NCBI RefSeq assembly: GCF_943373825.1 | Contig: NZ_CALSBP010000002.1 | Span: 1,229,501-1,293,500, forward strand | From: Aquimarina spinulae | GTDB lineage: Bacteria; Bacteroidota; Bacteroidia; Flavobacteriales; Flavobacteriaceae | Direction: 5' to 3' | DNA: 64,000 nt | Shown: positions 46,601 to 54,434 of the stretch, piece by piece | How the letters are laid out: every line of letters starts with the position of its first letter | How positions within the stretch are numbered: position 1 is the stretch's first letter | Translations under genes and position numbers: made by a program | Notes under the pieces: model-generated | Databases searched by the model: none | Told to the model about the DNA's origin: nothing | The model's input: only the letters and a program-made list of their open reading frames with translations

Positions 46601-46667
46601 ATTTTATTCTAATAGAATTTCAGGAGGTTGTATCAAAGAAATATTTAATGTAATAAAAAATAAATAA
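43617..46667 (+). CDS. NACHT-type STAND NTPase, candidate defence protein
   Basis: A 1016-residue cytoplasmic protein. Residues ~107-205 (VKVGISFVEQDINLAKSIIKQL ... LIVLYSSNYEN) resemble a TIR/toll-like fold, weakly. A NACHT ATPase follows: Walker A GSGGIGKTT at 406-414 and Walker B VIIDGLDE at 488-495, with LTSRNHFWNIS as sensor region. The C-terminal ~500 residues are helical, with a short FDNAFISSYDYFWECKF pentapeptide-like patch near 840-870 and a final winged-helix-like region. Bacterial NACHT proteins often sense phage and trigger abortive infection; that role is inferred here. Near-identical 58-bp repeats flank the gene. Confidence 0.85.
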   Translation: MNEISEFKRLAKKIKNNKEFQKRNISELIKIIPFIGSLIEENIFGPERDANLESRFIALEDLASKALMKEDVSKIINVLEQHTLILNRFVFENENLLLENANELKRVKVGISFVEQDINLAKSIIKQLKKNQIDVVSNNLKFADENKISYNEFLPPTVDSLIVLYSSNYENHNSSSYNKNTYLNKGIELKTPITTIAFNEITNSKLPIENSLKKVFHSNEVSDIIDTFFFDNYIELKEKEQDLITKYSDVETILKLYNSNFNKIESYEKNKIGFELYELKNLTGSSIFCVYLYENIYIKNTLKFIHNNCIKNSEEYFILVQKTKRYDQEKRIDYLKKHARKNTNAYYIDDFIWENLTSSYFETKQTYTNTSFIPPNLLYQKKTFDNFNFFDNWLYKKNSPTLIITGSGGIGKTTLAKELTNRINNSANKTKAIYIDALKISSSILHLTHNNDNINLYSFYESSVSKNSTPSLSYDLFRINIDNGNLVVIIDGLDEIISRLGERFNISNFFETIQNFTDGVGNGKVILTSRNHFWNISKSFFSNSQEIEILPFNKDKALEYFDNLYPNSPKLVKKAMRISESILGDISNNDFIPYVLECVSFIIEDSTESGKYYDPDFNSTILRQDIKNDFILGKLCVREEQRTEQIDVDQQLEIFYEIANKNIQKDEFHSACKRISKIDINDRQIETFLSHPIIDSSNDNVKFKYDFFKNHIKSIYLNNLFNINDLSINENHIDIFSNLISFNSSFTLDISERINIEKEDLMYRFLVLQEEIKNKSEISTEAKNKSISSLFIILLKNNVHKYSYSSELNTQLLVEFFGKTNGTIDALNIIDLSCNDSNKIIFDFSNIKFDNAFISSYDYFWECKFNANTEFSNSYFYKVHKSKKINTSAKETNFINVKGSDETFKRVISESKFFNKNKDSKIISDLHQFFSHFCSNGIVDRKIYPRINQLYQRKYIKLDSLIKILEKENIIKTYSSPKNIVTIEILHEHHQDILKFYSNRISGGCIKEIFNVIKNK

Positions 46668-46906
46668 CAATATAGATAAAAACTTAACACCCAAAACCTA
46701 TATCGTATACAAAAAACTTTCTCACCCACCATATGGTTTCCCGTAACCGTAATAAAAAAGGTAGAAGTAGCTTTAGGGGATTAAAATATAAAAGCGTGGA
46801 TAGGCAGGAGTTCAATGATAAAAATAAATGCTTGTAAACGATTATAAATAAGTACAAACGGGTGTATAGTTAGTTACCAAGGTAACTATACATAATTGTT
46901 GGCAAC
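46668..46906 (+). repeat. spacer module with 58-bp direct repeat, right of the NACHT gene
   Basis: Holds the second 58-bp copy (46707-46764). It continues with GTAGCTTTAGGGG-ATTAAAA, AAATGCTTGTAAACGATTATA and a stem GTATAG[TTAG]TTACC / GGTAACTATAC with a 4-nt bulge, and ends in GTTGGCAAC (46898-46906). Confidence 0.85.
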
Positions 46907-46922
46907 AAGCTGAAGAAACAGA

Positions 46923-47717
46923 ATGGCAAAGTCATATTATAAATCAAGACCAGTAAAAGCTAATCCGAAATTCAAATCGAAATTTGAAGAAGCTATTCAT
47001 AATTTTTCAGGAGCTTTCATTGGGAGTAAAGAGTTTAATCATTCTCTTACAAAAGGAGAACAAAGAGAAATACCTCTGAAAAACTTTTTATCGAAAGCCT
47101 TACCTTCTAATTTTGAAATTAAATCTGGAGAAATAGTTGATTGTTTTAATAACTCAAGTCCTCAACTTGATATAATGATTTATGACAAATCAAAAACCAT
47201 TGAATTTTTTAATTCTGATGCTTCAATTATTCCAGCTGAATCTCTACTTGTTAGTATTGAAGTTAAATCAAAATTGAATAAAGCAGAAACTAAAAAGATT
47301 CTCAAAAACGCGACGGATTTAAAAAACTTGAAACCATTCAAGAAAAAACCAGTTTTAAAACAAAGAGATGATGATAGTAAAGCTGCACATTGTAGATATT
47401 TCCATTGTGTTTTTGCATATGAAACAGATTTTACTAACCCTGATTGGGCTAAAAGTGAATATGATAGATTCAAAAGTGTAGCTCAAGAAACAAAAACCGA
47501 TTTGAATTCAATTGACAGGATTTATGTAGCAAAAAAGGGCTTAATCAATCCTTCTGCTGAACAAGGAGTGAATGAGATAGATGGAAAGGTTAGAACACTT
47601 ATGTATTTTTTTAGTCATATGTTAAACTTTGCTATGCGAGAAAACGGACGAAGAGCACCAGTTCCATACGAACTCTATGCTGGAAGACAATCACAGGGTT
47701 GGAAATCATTGAAATAA
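46923..47717 (+). CDS. DUF6602 domain protein, nuclease-like
   Basis: A 264-residue soluble protein matching DUF6602: LPSNFEIKSGEIVDCFNNSSPQLDIMIYD at about 60-88 and ESLLVSIEVKSKLNKAE at 106-122. The spacing of E70, D83 and E113-V-K115 is that of a PD-(D/E)XK nuclease active site (E-x12-D-x29-ExK), so it may cut DNA or RNA. Such proteins occur in defence and mobile regions. It lies 17 bp after the GTTGGCAAC end of a spacer module and 156 bp upstream of the DUF3644 gene. Confidence 0.78.
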   Translation: MAKSYYKSRPVKANPKFKSKFEEAIHNFSGAFIGSKEFNHSLTKGEQREIPLKNFLSKALPSNFEIKSGEIVDCFNNSSPQLDIMIYDKSKTIEFFNSDASIIPAESLLVSIEVKSKLNKAETKKILKNATDLKNLKPFKKKPVLKQRDDDSKAAHCRYFHCVFAYETDFTNPDWAKSEYDRFKSVAQETKTDLNSIDRIYVAKKGLINPSAEQGVNEIDGKVRTLMYFFSHMLNFAMRENGRRAPVPYELYAGRQSQGWKSLK

Positions 47718-47872
47718 AAAGTCATTCTACCAATAGAATATTACCAGATAGCGAAATGTTTTTTTGACCTTATAAGTAAAAAATAAAAAGTTTTGACTAA
47801 GTGTGTAATTAAAAGGATAGTTACTTTTAATCTTGCACTAACCATAGCCGAGAAGTTAGCAGTAATTAGGAT

Positions 47873-49348
47873 TTGAAAAAGAGAAGATCACCAATATCAA
47901 AAAGTTTACAAAAAAATAGTGTATCAGCTATGTTTGCCGCAATTGAAATACACAATAAACCTGTATTTCATTATCGATACGAAGTTGTTGTGCTTCTAAT
48001 GATAAATGCATGGGAACTAATTTTAAAATCCTACTTATACAAATTCACAAAAACTAAAATTTTTCAAAGTGATGGAATCTCAAAACCTTTTTTGGATTGT
48101 TTGAATGCCACAGAATCAAATCTAGGAAAAGAGTTTCTTCCAACTAAAGAAAATCTATCCTTACTCTATGGTTACAGAAATAAGGTTGCTCATTTTTACT
48201 CTGAAAAACTTGATGTAATAATCTATTCTCTACTTAAGAAATCATTGATTTTCTATGACTTTTTTATCAAAAAGCATTTTAAAATCGATATGTCAAATGA
48301 ACTCGGAATAGTGTTAATTCCTATAGGGTTTAAAAAGTTTTTTTCTCCGCTAAATTTCTTAACAAACGAATCAGCAATAAAAGATTCAAATTCGGAAGTT
48401 AAAAAATTTGTTAAGGACATAATTGACTCATCAACAAGTTTGAATAACCAAGGAATTGACGAACCGATTATTGTTGATTTTAAAATGAATCTGACAAATA
48501 TTAATAGAATAAAAAACGCTGATATTGTTGCCGGTATTGATAATTCAAAAATACAGAATACTACATTTTCAGTAACAAAAAACTCCGGTTTGGTCAAAGT
48601 TTCACCAGATGCAAAGGAATCAATTATATTGACAAGGGATAAAAATAAAAGCCAAGGTGTCTTACTTTACGAAGAGTTATCAGATGGTATTTTTGATGAG
48701 ATCAACAATATTGTTGATGCTAATAAATTACTAGCTAAAGGTGACCGTAAATTTATGCTTGGTCAAACAATGTATTTTAGAATTTATGCAGAAAGACAAT
48801 TCATAAACTTTAACCTTCTTACATTTGAAATGCTTGTAAAAGCAGGTCTGTTTAATTTTTACGCTCCTTCTTTATTTTGGCTATCGCAATTATCATCACA
48901 AAAGATTAAGGATATTTTAGACAGTTTACTAGACGAAGCTAAGTCACCAAATGTTACAAATTTGATTAAACTTTCGGTTCTTCTTGGCGATGAAATTTCC
49001 AATTATTATTTCGACCAAGTATATGAAAGGTATCGAGGAGTGACACAACCGCCACAATTTTATTACACATTCTCAGACACAAGAAAATATAGAAGATCAG
49101 ACACTATATTAAAAGCCTTAAAATCAAATGGTCAAAAGAAATTAACTATCAATACTGACACTTATGAATATCGACATATTTTGAATAATCCAACAATTGG
49201 AATTAATATTCTATCAAGCTTATGTATGGATATATATAACGGTGATGTCAGTAAGAGATCAATTGCTAGAGAATTAGACTTTCTTTCATATGGAGATAAA
49301 TTGAGAAGCAAATCCGTTGAAATTATAGAATTAATAAAAAACCATTAA
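47873..49348 (+). CDS. DUF3644 domain protein
   Basis: A 491-residue soluble protein starting at a TTG (47873) preceded by an AGG. The first ~90 residues carry the DUF3644 signature (FAAIEIHNKPVFHYRYEVVVLLMINAWELILKSYLYK ... LLYGYRNKVAHFYSE), an all-helical fold with an RNxxxH-like motif (RNKVAH) reminiscent of HEPN RNases. The remaining ~400 residues are unassigned. DUF3644 proteins are frequent in accessory regions and suspected of roles in defence. It follows the DUF6602 gene on the same strand, so they may work together (inference). Confidence 0.75.
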   Translation: MKKRRSPISKSLQKNSVSAMFAAIEIHNKPVFHYRYEVVVLLMINAWELILKSYLYKFTKTKIFQSDGISKPFLDCLNATESNLGKEFLPTKENLSLLYGYRNKVAHFYSEKLDVIIYSLLKKSLIFYDFFIKKHFKIDMSNELGIVLIPIGFKKFFSPLNFLTNESAIKDSNSEVKKFVKDIIDSSTSLNNQGIDEPIIVDFKMNLTNINRIKNADIVAGIDNSKIQNTTFSVTKNSGLVKVSPDAKESIILTRDKNKSQGVLLYEELSDGIFDEINNIVDANKLLAKGDRKFMLGQTMYFRIYAERQFINFNLLTFEMLVKAGLFNFYAPSLFWLSQLSSQKIKDILDSLLDEAKSPNVTNLIKLSVLLGDEISNYYFDQVYERYRGVTQPPQFYYTFSDTRKYRRSDTILKALKSNGQKKLTINTDTYEYRHILNNPTIGINILSSLCMDIYNGDVSKRSIARELDFLSYGDKLRSKSVEIIELIKNH

Positions 49349-49457
49349 CATTATTATGTTTGTATGTGGAATCATAATCGAGTAAAGCCAGCTACACAAT
49401 TCAAAGCTACAGATTCATACATTGAGTGTTATATTAGGATTAATCAAATAGAATAAA

Positions 49458-50516
49458 ATGGCAAAAGAACCAGAACTAAAAAGAGGAGAAAAAGGATACT
49501 TACAAAGATTCATAAATATTTTTCAAGATGATGCAAAAATAGCTTTGGATAGTTTTAAGGACGATTCTGAGAATACTATTTCTGAAATAAATGATCTAAA
49601 AATTTCTTTAACTGATGAAATAAGTATTCTTAATGAAAATATTGCATCTTTAGAACAACAAGAATCAGAATTACAGGTTAAACTCGAAGAAGTATCCAAT
49701 TTTTATACTACAAATTTCGAAATAAATGATGAGGGAGAAATTGTTTCAGAAGAGATTGAGGGATATGTAGACAAGTTTAAGAGTTACAAAACCGAAATCG
49801 ATGAGCTAAAGAAGCAGGTGGACGATTACAAAGATGAATTATTTGGAACGGAAGATGAAGAAGGTAATGAAATAAAAGGACTAGATCATAAAATTGACAG
49901 TCTAAAAAATCATCTTCAAAATACCATTAAAGAGAGTCAAGAAAAACTAAATGTCTTTCTAGAGAAGAACGAGAAAAAACAAGATGAATTATTTACTAAA
50001 ATAGAAGGGTTATTAAAAGGAGCTAGTACCGTTGCCTTAGCAAAAGCTTTTAAAGAACATAAAGATTCATTTATAATTTCAAATTATATATGGATGATAC
50101 TGTTTGTTGCTTCAATTATTTCAATAATGAGCCTATCGGTTTGGGGTTTTATAAACGCTAATTATGAATTTAAAGACATGTGGAAATATACTTTGGGAAA
50201 CTTACCCTTTATTGGTGGTGCAATTTGGTTAGCCATTTATTCAAGTAAGCAAAGAAGTCAAAACAAAAGACTACAGCAAGAATATGCTTTCAAGGAAGAT
50301 GTTGCCAAAATCTATTATGGATTAAAAGAAGAAGTAGAGGAACTTGGAGATACTGTATTAGGAAAGAAATTGAATGAGTCAGTATTAAAGCTTGTTATTG
50401 ATGTTGTATCTTTAAACCCAAGTGAATCATTAGATAGTAAATCACATAATGATAATGGTCCAATTATAGAAAGTTTAAAAAATCTTGGAGAAGTAGTAAA
50501 ACACGTCAAAAGCTAA
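49458..50516 (+). CDS. coiled-coil protein with two membrane helices
   Basis: A 352-residue protein. A long acidic coiled coil (about residues 20-195) is followed by two membrane helices (about 213-234, YIWMILFVASIISIMSLSVWGF, and about 250-265, LPFIGGAIWLAIYSS) and a C-terminal cytoplasmic helical domain. The family has no name I can give. The topology, a coiled-coil sensor with a two-helix membrane anchor, is common among effectors in defence loci. It is the last gene of the NACHT / DUF6602 / DUF3644 stretch. Confidence 0.7.
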   Translation: MAKEPELKRGEKGYLQRFINIFQDDAKIALDSFKDDSENTISEINDLKISLTDEISILNENIASLEQQESELQVKLEEVSNFYTTNFEINDEGEIVSEEIEGYVDKFKSYKTEIDELKKQVDDYKDELFGTEDEEGNEIKGLDHKIDSLKNHLQNTIKESQEKLNVFLEKNEKKQDELFTKIEGLLKGASTVALAKAFKEHKDSFIISNYIWMILFVASIISIMSLSVWGFINANYEFKDMWKYTLGNLPFIGGAIWLAIYSSKQRSQNKRLQQEYAFKEDVAKIYYGLKEEVEELGDTVLGKKLNESVLKLVIDVVSLNPSESLDSKSHNDNGPIIESLKNLGEVVKHVKS

Positions 50517-50525
50517 ATATAAAAA

Positions 50526-50640
50526 CTATACTCGAAAAGCGGATTTCCAACCCGATAACTCAGATTCACAATCCGCACCATACAATACCCAATCAGTAAA
50601 TAAAAACACCTTGTCAACTTTTTGTATGACAAGAATATGA
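50526..50640 (+). repeat. spacer module variant
   Basis: Contains CCCGATAACTCAGATT-CACAATCCGCACCATACAATACC, a diverged version of the GCGCGGATTTGAAATCCGTG palindrome unit, and a CTTGTCA / TGACAAG stem (7 bp) in place of the second hairpin. Confidence 0.55.
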
Positions 50641-50681
50641 TGTGATTGGCTGATATTTGTTTTGTCACAAAAACAGATACT

Positions 50682-50987
50682 ATGCACCAAAACAATGAGC
50701 AGCTTATCATCGATTTGATAAAACAAGATCTTAAACATTGCCAATTGGTATACGGCTTAGCGCAATTGGGATTAGAGGGATCAAATACACACCATCTAGA
50801 GATACTGGAGATCATATACCAGCTTATGCATATCCCCAGTGAGAAAAAAAACGACTACCTGGCCGAGACCTATGCGGCTTTTATGAGTATGGCTACCGAT
50901 TATGACATCACCCCCATGGGAGAATCGTTACGCCCCCTGGCAAAAGAGTGTTACCACCGGTTAAAATATCTTATAGAATTGGTGTGA
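50682..50987 (+). CDS. hypothetical small helical protein
   Basis: About 101 residues from the ATG at 50682; the frame could begin at a TTG at 50646, but the family-like start is MHQNNEQLIIDLI. It is all helical and soluble, with a central LEILEIIYQLMHIPSEKKNDYLAETYAAFM and a C-terminal LAKECYHRLKYLIEL. The family is not recognised. Base composition is less AT-rich than its left neighbours, more like the 51870 gene. Confidence 0.65.
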   Translation: MHQNNEQLIIDLIKQDLKHCQLVYGLAQLGLEGSNTHHLEILEIIYQLMHIPSEKKNDYLAETYAAFMSMATDYDITPMGESLRPLAKECYHRLKYLIELV

Positions 50988-50999
50988 TTGTACCCTTTG

Positions 51000-51246
51000 A
51001 GAACCAATCGTTACTATCGTTTTTAATTGCGTCTCGATAGCTCTGCTGAGCTTGCCGAAGTACATTTTTTATACGCTATGCTTCAAAAAAACACTCGATC
51101 CCGAGGAAAATTCGGGATAAACTATGACGTAGCGTTTGTGTTGTAACGTAGCGTGTTAGCTCGTCTGTTCGAGTGGTTTTTCGTAATGTAATGGAGAAAA
51201 ATTGTATCGAGAACCAGCTCAGCAGAACTATCGAGAACCTTTTTAA
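51000..51246. repeat. dispersed repeat block left of the GIY-YIG gene
   Basis: Includes CTCGATCCCGAGGAAAATTC, GACGTAGCGTTTGTGTTG, GTTCGAGTGGTTTTTCGTAA and GAGAAAAATTGTATCGAGAA. The last ~75 bases are repeated in the same orientation right of the GIY-YIG gene (51550-51615). Confidence 0.75.
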
Positions 51247-51248
51247 TA

Positions 51249-51542
51249 TCAAAAACTCTTTTTAGCAAGGTTAGGAAGAGCATCATAATCATTGTTTATT
51301 AAAGCTTCTTTCTTAGCTCTTGACCATTTTTTAATCTGTTTTTCTGTATCTATTGCCATAGTGATATTTGTAAACTCACATTTAAAAACTAATTCAACAG
51401 GTCTTCTTTTATATGTATAACAATCTTTATAAAAGCCTGATGAGTGTTGAAACAGTCGTTGATTTAAATTTGATGTAACTCCTGTATAATAGGAATCATC
51501 AGAGCATTTTAAGATATAGACATAAGATAATTTCATTGTCAT
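51249..51542 (-). CDS. GIY-YIG nuclease superfamily protein
   Basis: A 97-residue protein formed by a single GIY-YIG domain: YVYILKCSDDSYYTGVTSNLNQRLFQHSSG at 7-36 gives the two strand motifs (YVY and YYTG) and the arginine R29, and the C-terminal part holds AIDTEKQIKKWSRAKKEAL with a candidate metal-binding glutamate. It matches UvrC/YhbQ-like stand-alone domains common in Flavobacteria. M3 could also be the start. Direct copies of dispersed repeats flank it, which suggests the gene and repeats spread together (inference). Confidence 0.9.
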   Translation of the reverse strand: MTMKLSYVYILKCSDDSYYTGVTSNLNQRLFQHSSGFYKDCYTYKRRPVELVFKCEFTNITMAIDTEKQIKKWSRAKKEALINNDYDALPNLAKKSF

Positions 51543-51546
51543 AAAT

Positions 51547-51745
51547 ATATGGTTTTTTGTAATGTAATGAAGAAAAATTGTATCGAGAACTAGCTTAACA
51601 GAACTATCGAGAACTCATCATATTATCGTTTTCAAATGCATCTCGATACACGCTCGTTCCTCACGCACTCGATCCCGAGGAAAATTCGGGACAAGTTGTG
51701 ACGTAGCGTTTGTGTTATACGTACCCTGAGCGTAGCCGAAGGGTA
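51547..51745. repeat. dispersed repeat block right of the GIY-YIG gene
   Basis: GGTTTTTTGTAATGTAATG-AGAAAAATTGTATCGAGAAC repeats the left-side block with few changes. It continues with ATTATCGTTTTCAAATGCAT and CACTCGATCCCGAGGAAAAT, which are inverted relative to the 39.6 kb block. The rest of the gap to 51870 shows no gene. Confidence 0.75.
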
Positions 51746-51869
51746 CAATCCTAACAAAATCAAAAAGTTAGCTAAACCTTTCTTAAAAAAATCTCAGTTC
51801 CGAAAAATGAAACTGGCGTACTATATTCTTGTGCTATAAATATTTATTAACTAAAAAAATATAGTAAGA

Positions 51870-52358
51870 ATGGCATTAGAAAATTTAATTAGTGTAACCT
51901 TTACAGAAGACGAATTAAACAAATTAACCCAGGGGATAGCAACCATACGAGAAGTACTGGCGGGTAAAACGGTAAACCTTACCCCCGAGCAACGGGCACA
52001 ATACGGGCGTATTGCCAATCAAAACAAACTTATTGTAGACAAAGCCAAAAACTATATGGAGCAGCATCCTAGCTGGATTCCTAATTTTTTGGATAAAGAA
52101 GAGTTTGATCGCGATTATAGTACCCGCCAACAGATAGAAACCCACGTACAGTTATTAGAAAACCTCTCCCAGCAGTTAGTCGATACCAAAACCTTATTAG
52201 ACTATGACAATTACTCTAATGCATTAAGTTTTTATCGTATGATGCGTTTTCTGGCTGGCGAGAACGAACCCGGTGCCAAATCGGTGTATCAGGATATGAA
52301 AGTCCTTTTTAAAAAAAGTGGAGGAATCACACCCGATACGCCCGATACAGAACTATAA
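51870..52358 (+). CDS. hypothetical helical protein
   Basis: A 162-residue soluble all-helical protein without signal or membrane segment: LISVTFTEDELNKLTQGIATIREVLAGKTVNLTPEQRAQYGRIANQNK, then long amphipathic helices to LFKKSGG and a short acidic tail. Its codon use is less AT-rich than the accessory genes around it, like a resident gene. Similar unnamed proteins are seen in Bacteroidota. A strong terminator follows. Confidence 0.7.
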   Translation: MALENLISVTFTEDELNKLTQGIATIREVLAGKTVNLTPEQRAQYGRIANQNKLIVDKAKNYMEQHPSWIPNFLDKEEFDRDYSTRQQIETHVQLLENLSQQLVDTKTLLDYDNYSNALSFYRMMRFLAGENEPGAKSVYQDMKVLFKKSGGITPDTPDTEL

Positions 52359-52383
52359 ATCACTATCCAAATCGTATCAAAAT

Positions 52384-52408
52384 AGCACCAGCCATAACGG
52401 CTGGTGCT
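52384..52408 (+). terminator. intrinsic terminator
   Basis: AGCACCAGCC pairs perfectly with GGCTGGTGCT around a 5-nt loop, followed by GTTGTTTTG. It ends the 51870-52358 gene. Confidence 0.9.
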
Positions 52409-52434
52409 GTTGTTTTGTCCTAGTTACCTCTTAA

Positions 52435-52765
52435 AGACACCCTTCGAAGCGTTACCGAGGTCCTTCGAAGGCTCCCTTTATGGCCTCGACCCCCAAAAGG
52501 TATCGCTTTTACCCCTCCTGCCAAGCCCTCTGGGCCATAGGATATCAGCTCGACCCCTGATCGTATCACTTCGAAGGGTCATCATCACCCTTCGAAACGT
52601 TAAAATATCAGCTCGAACCACCTTTTGATAGGGTACCCCCCATATCGACAAGGGGATACCCCCTTGTTGACATGGGTTGTGTACCCTTCGAGAGTACTTC
52701 GACAAGGCCTGTCCTGAGCCCTTCGATAAACTCAGGACAGGCCTTATCGAAGGGCTCAGGATGAC
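52435..52765. repeat. dense dispersed repeats with hairpins
   Basis: Many copies of CCCTTCGA and GGCCTGTCCTGAG-type pieces, plus a nested hairpin (GGGTAC/GTACCC outside, CAAGGGG/CCCCTTG inside, 52631-52686). Composition is much richer in GC than the flanks. Frames crossing it are not genes. Confidence 0.75.
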
Positions 52766-52769
52766 ACCT

Positions 52770-52806
52770 CAGGGTACTGGTATGCATATATCATTGTTGG
52801 CAATAA
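52770..52806 (+). repeat. spacer module end
   Basis: GGGTACTGGTATGCATATAT followed by CATTGTTGGCAATAA, the terminal part of the cassette-type module, directly precedes the EreA-like gene. Confidence 0.65.
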
Positions 52807-52921
52807 TTAAAGATTAATCATCTCTTTTTTTTAGCGTAGAAAAAGACAATGCATTAAATCTTAATTTTTAAGTAAACTGTAACATTTGTCATATTATCCC
52901 ATCATGATAAAAACTATTATC

Positions 52922-54181
52922 ATGAAAAATATTAGAAAATTTTTATTTTTTGTTATTCTGTTGCTTGTTTGTTTTGCTTCAAGAAAGTCGTTTGCACAAA
53001 ATGAGTATTCTATTGACTCGATTATTCAGTTAAATACATATACTTTCAAAATTGTAAACAATGAAATTATTGGAAATGGAAAAGATTTTCTTAAAAGAGA
53101 AGCCGAAAATTCTCAATTTTTTATGATTGGTGAGTTACACGGAAATAAAGAGACTCCCGAATTTACTTCTGCTATTCTTAACTTACTAAAGCCTAAGGGA
53201 TACAACAACTTTGCTGTTGAGATTGGTCCTTTTAGCAAAAAAAAATTGCTATCTATTATTAAGCAAAAAAATGGTATTGATTCTTTATCCAATTTTTATA
53301 AAAAGTATAATCCAGATGATTTAACAAATCCAATTCCCTTTTTTGATGGGATTGATGAAGTTAGAATGCTAGAAATTGCTATAACTAATGGGTATAATAT
53401 CTGGGGAATCGATCAAGAGTTTGTATATGCAGCTCCCTTTTTATTTGATGATATTTTTAATAAGACAAAAAAATTAAAAAACAATTCAAAAAGCTATGAA
53501 AAGATCTATAAAGAAGCTCGCGCATCTTTATTAAAGCATCTTACTACGAAATCAAAATCTAAATTTAATCTTTTATTGAAAGATAAACATATTCTTGAGT
53601 TTATTGCTGAATCAAAAGGAGTAGATAATGAGGTTACTACGCTATTGACAGAGTTAGAAAAAAGTTGGAAAATATATGCTTACGGAAATGGTCCAACAAA
53701 ACAATACTTCGAAAGTAATAACTCCAGAGCGATTATGATGAAACATTACTTTTTTGACTATTATAAAAAGGCTTTATTAAAGGAGCCTAATCCAAAAATG
53801 ATCTTAAAAATGGGTAGTATGCATACTGTTTATGGAAAAAATCCTTTAGCTATTTATGATATTGGAAATACTTTATATGAATTATCAATATTAAATAATT
53901 CCAAGAGTTTTAATCTTGCCCTTGCTGGCAGATATTATATTAGAAGTAGTGGAGAAAAAATTGATCGCTTAAAATATGTTCCAGAATATGAGAAATTATT
54001 TAAGCATCAGGAAGAAAACCTTTGGACTCTCTTGGATTTAAGGCCTCTTAAAAAGGCTATTTACAATGGAAAAATTAAGGTAGACGATAAGAAATTCAAA
54101 AAGCTACTTTATAGATATGATTCTGTTCTCATGAAAACTCTTACAGCTGCTACAGAGGATATTAGAGATTATAAAAACTAA
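52922..54181 (+). CDS. erythromycin-esterase/ChaN-like secreted hydrolase
   Basis: About 419 residues from the ATG at 52922, which starts a signal peptide (MKNIRKFLFFVILLLVCF, cleavage near SFAQ); an ATG at 52904 is also possible. The motif MIGELHGNKETPEFTSAI followed by NNFAVEIGPFSKK matches the EreA/TIKI/ChaN-type fold, where GExHG and the next glutamate form the active site. MILKMGSMHTVYGKNP near the C-terminus fits the conserved histidine region. The substrate is unknown; antibiotic esterase activity is only one possibility. It is a single-gene unit preceded and followed by spacer modules. Confidence 0.7.
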   Translation: MKNIRKFLFFVILLLVCFASRKSFAQNEYSIDSIIQLNTYTFKIVNNEIIGNGKDFLKREAENSQFFMIGELHGNKETPEFTSAILNLLKPKGYNNFAVEIGPFSKKKLLSIIKQKNGIDSLSNFYKKYNPDDLTNPIPFFDGIDEVRMLEIAITNGYNIWGIDQEFVYAAPFLFDDIFNKTKKLKNNSKSYEKIYKEARASLLKHLTTKSKSKFNLLLKDKHILEFIAESKGVDNEVTTLLTELEKSWKIYAYGNGPTKQYFESNNSRAIMMKHYFFDYYKKALLKEPNPKMILKMGSMHTVYGKNPLAIYDIGNTLYELSILNNSKSFNLALAGRYYIRSSGEKIDRLKYVPEYEKLFKHQEENLWTLLDLRPLKKAIYNGKIKVDDKKFKKLLYRYDSVLMKTLTAATEDIRDYKN

Positions 54182-54202
54182 ATTGAAATTTTTGGAATGG
54201 GT

Positions 54203-54390
54203 TGTACAATTCAAACCCGACAGCGTGGATTTATAATTCGATAACGATACGCAAATAAAAAAGTTTTTCCCTGCCATATACATTACCATTGCTATATCAA
54301 AAAGATAATAGTAGCTTTGGGTAATTAAACAATTATAAACACCTACACATGTGTATATGTGTACTGGTGCATATACTATTGTTGGTGACA
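54203..54390 (+). repeat. spacer module
   Basis: Order: CCCGACAGCG-TGGATTT, AGTAGCTTTGGGTAATTAAA, the hairpin GTATATG/CATATAC and the terminal ATTGTTGGTGAC, ending 45 bases before the beta-lactamase start codon. Confidence 0.75.
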
Positions 54391-54434
54391 TTTCTTGAAG
54401 ACAAAAACGTAAAAAGACTAAAAGAAAATAAAGA

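Noticed and set aside
43350..50516. Insertion sequence or prophage carrying the NACHT region
   Set aside because: No transposase, integrase, phage structural gene or terminal inverted repeats are present; the flanking 58-bp repeats belong to the spacer modules.
52404..52628. 74-codon open frames on both strands
   Set aside because: They lie in a GC-richer repeat block full of CCCTTCGA pieces and hairpins; the translation is low-complexity.
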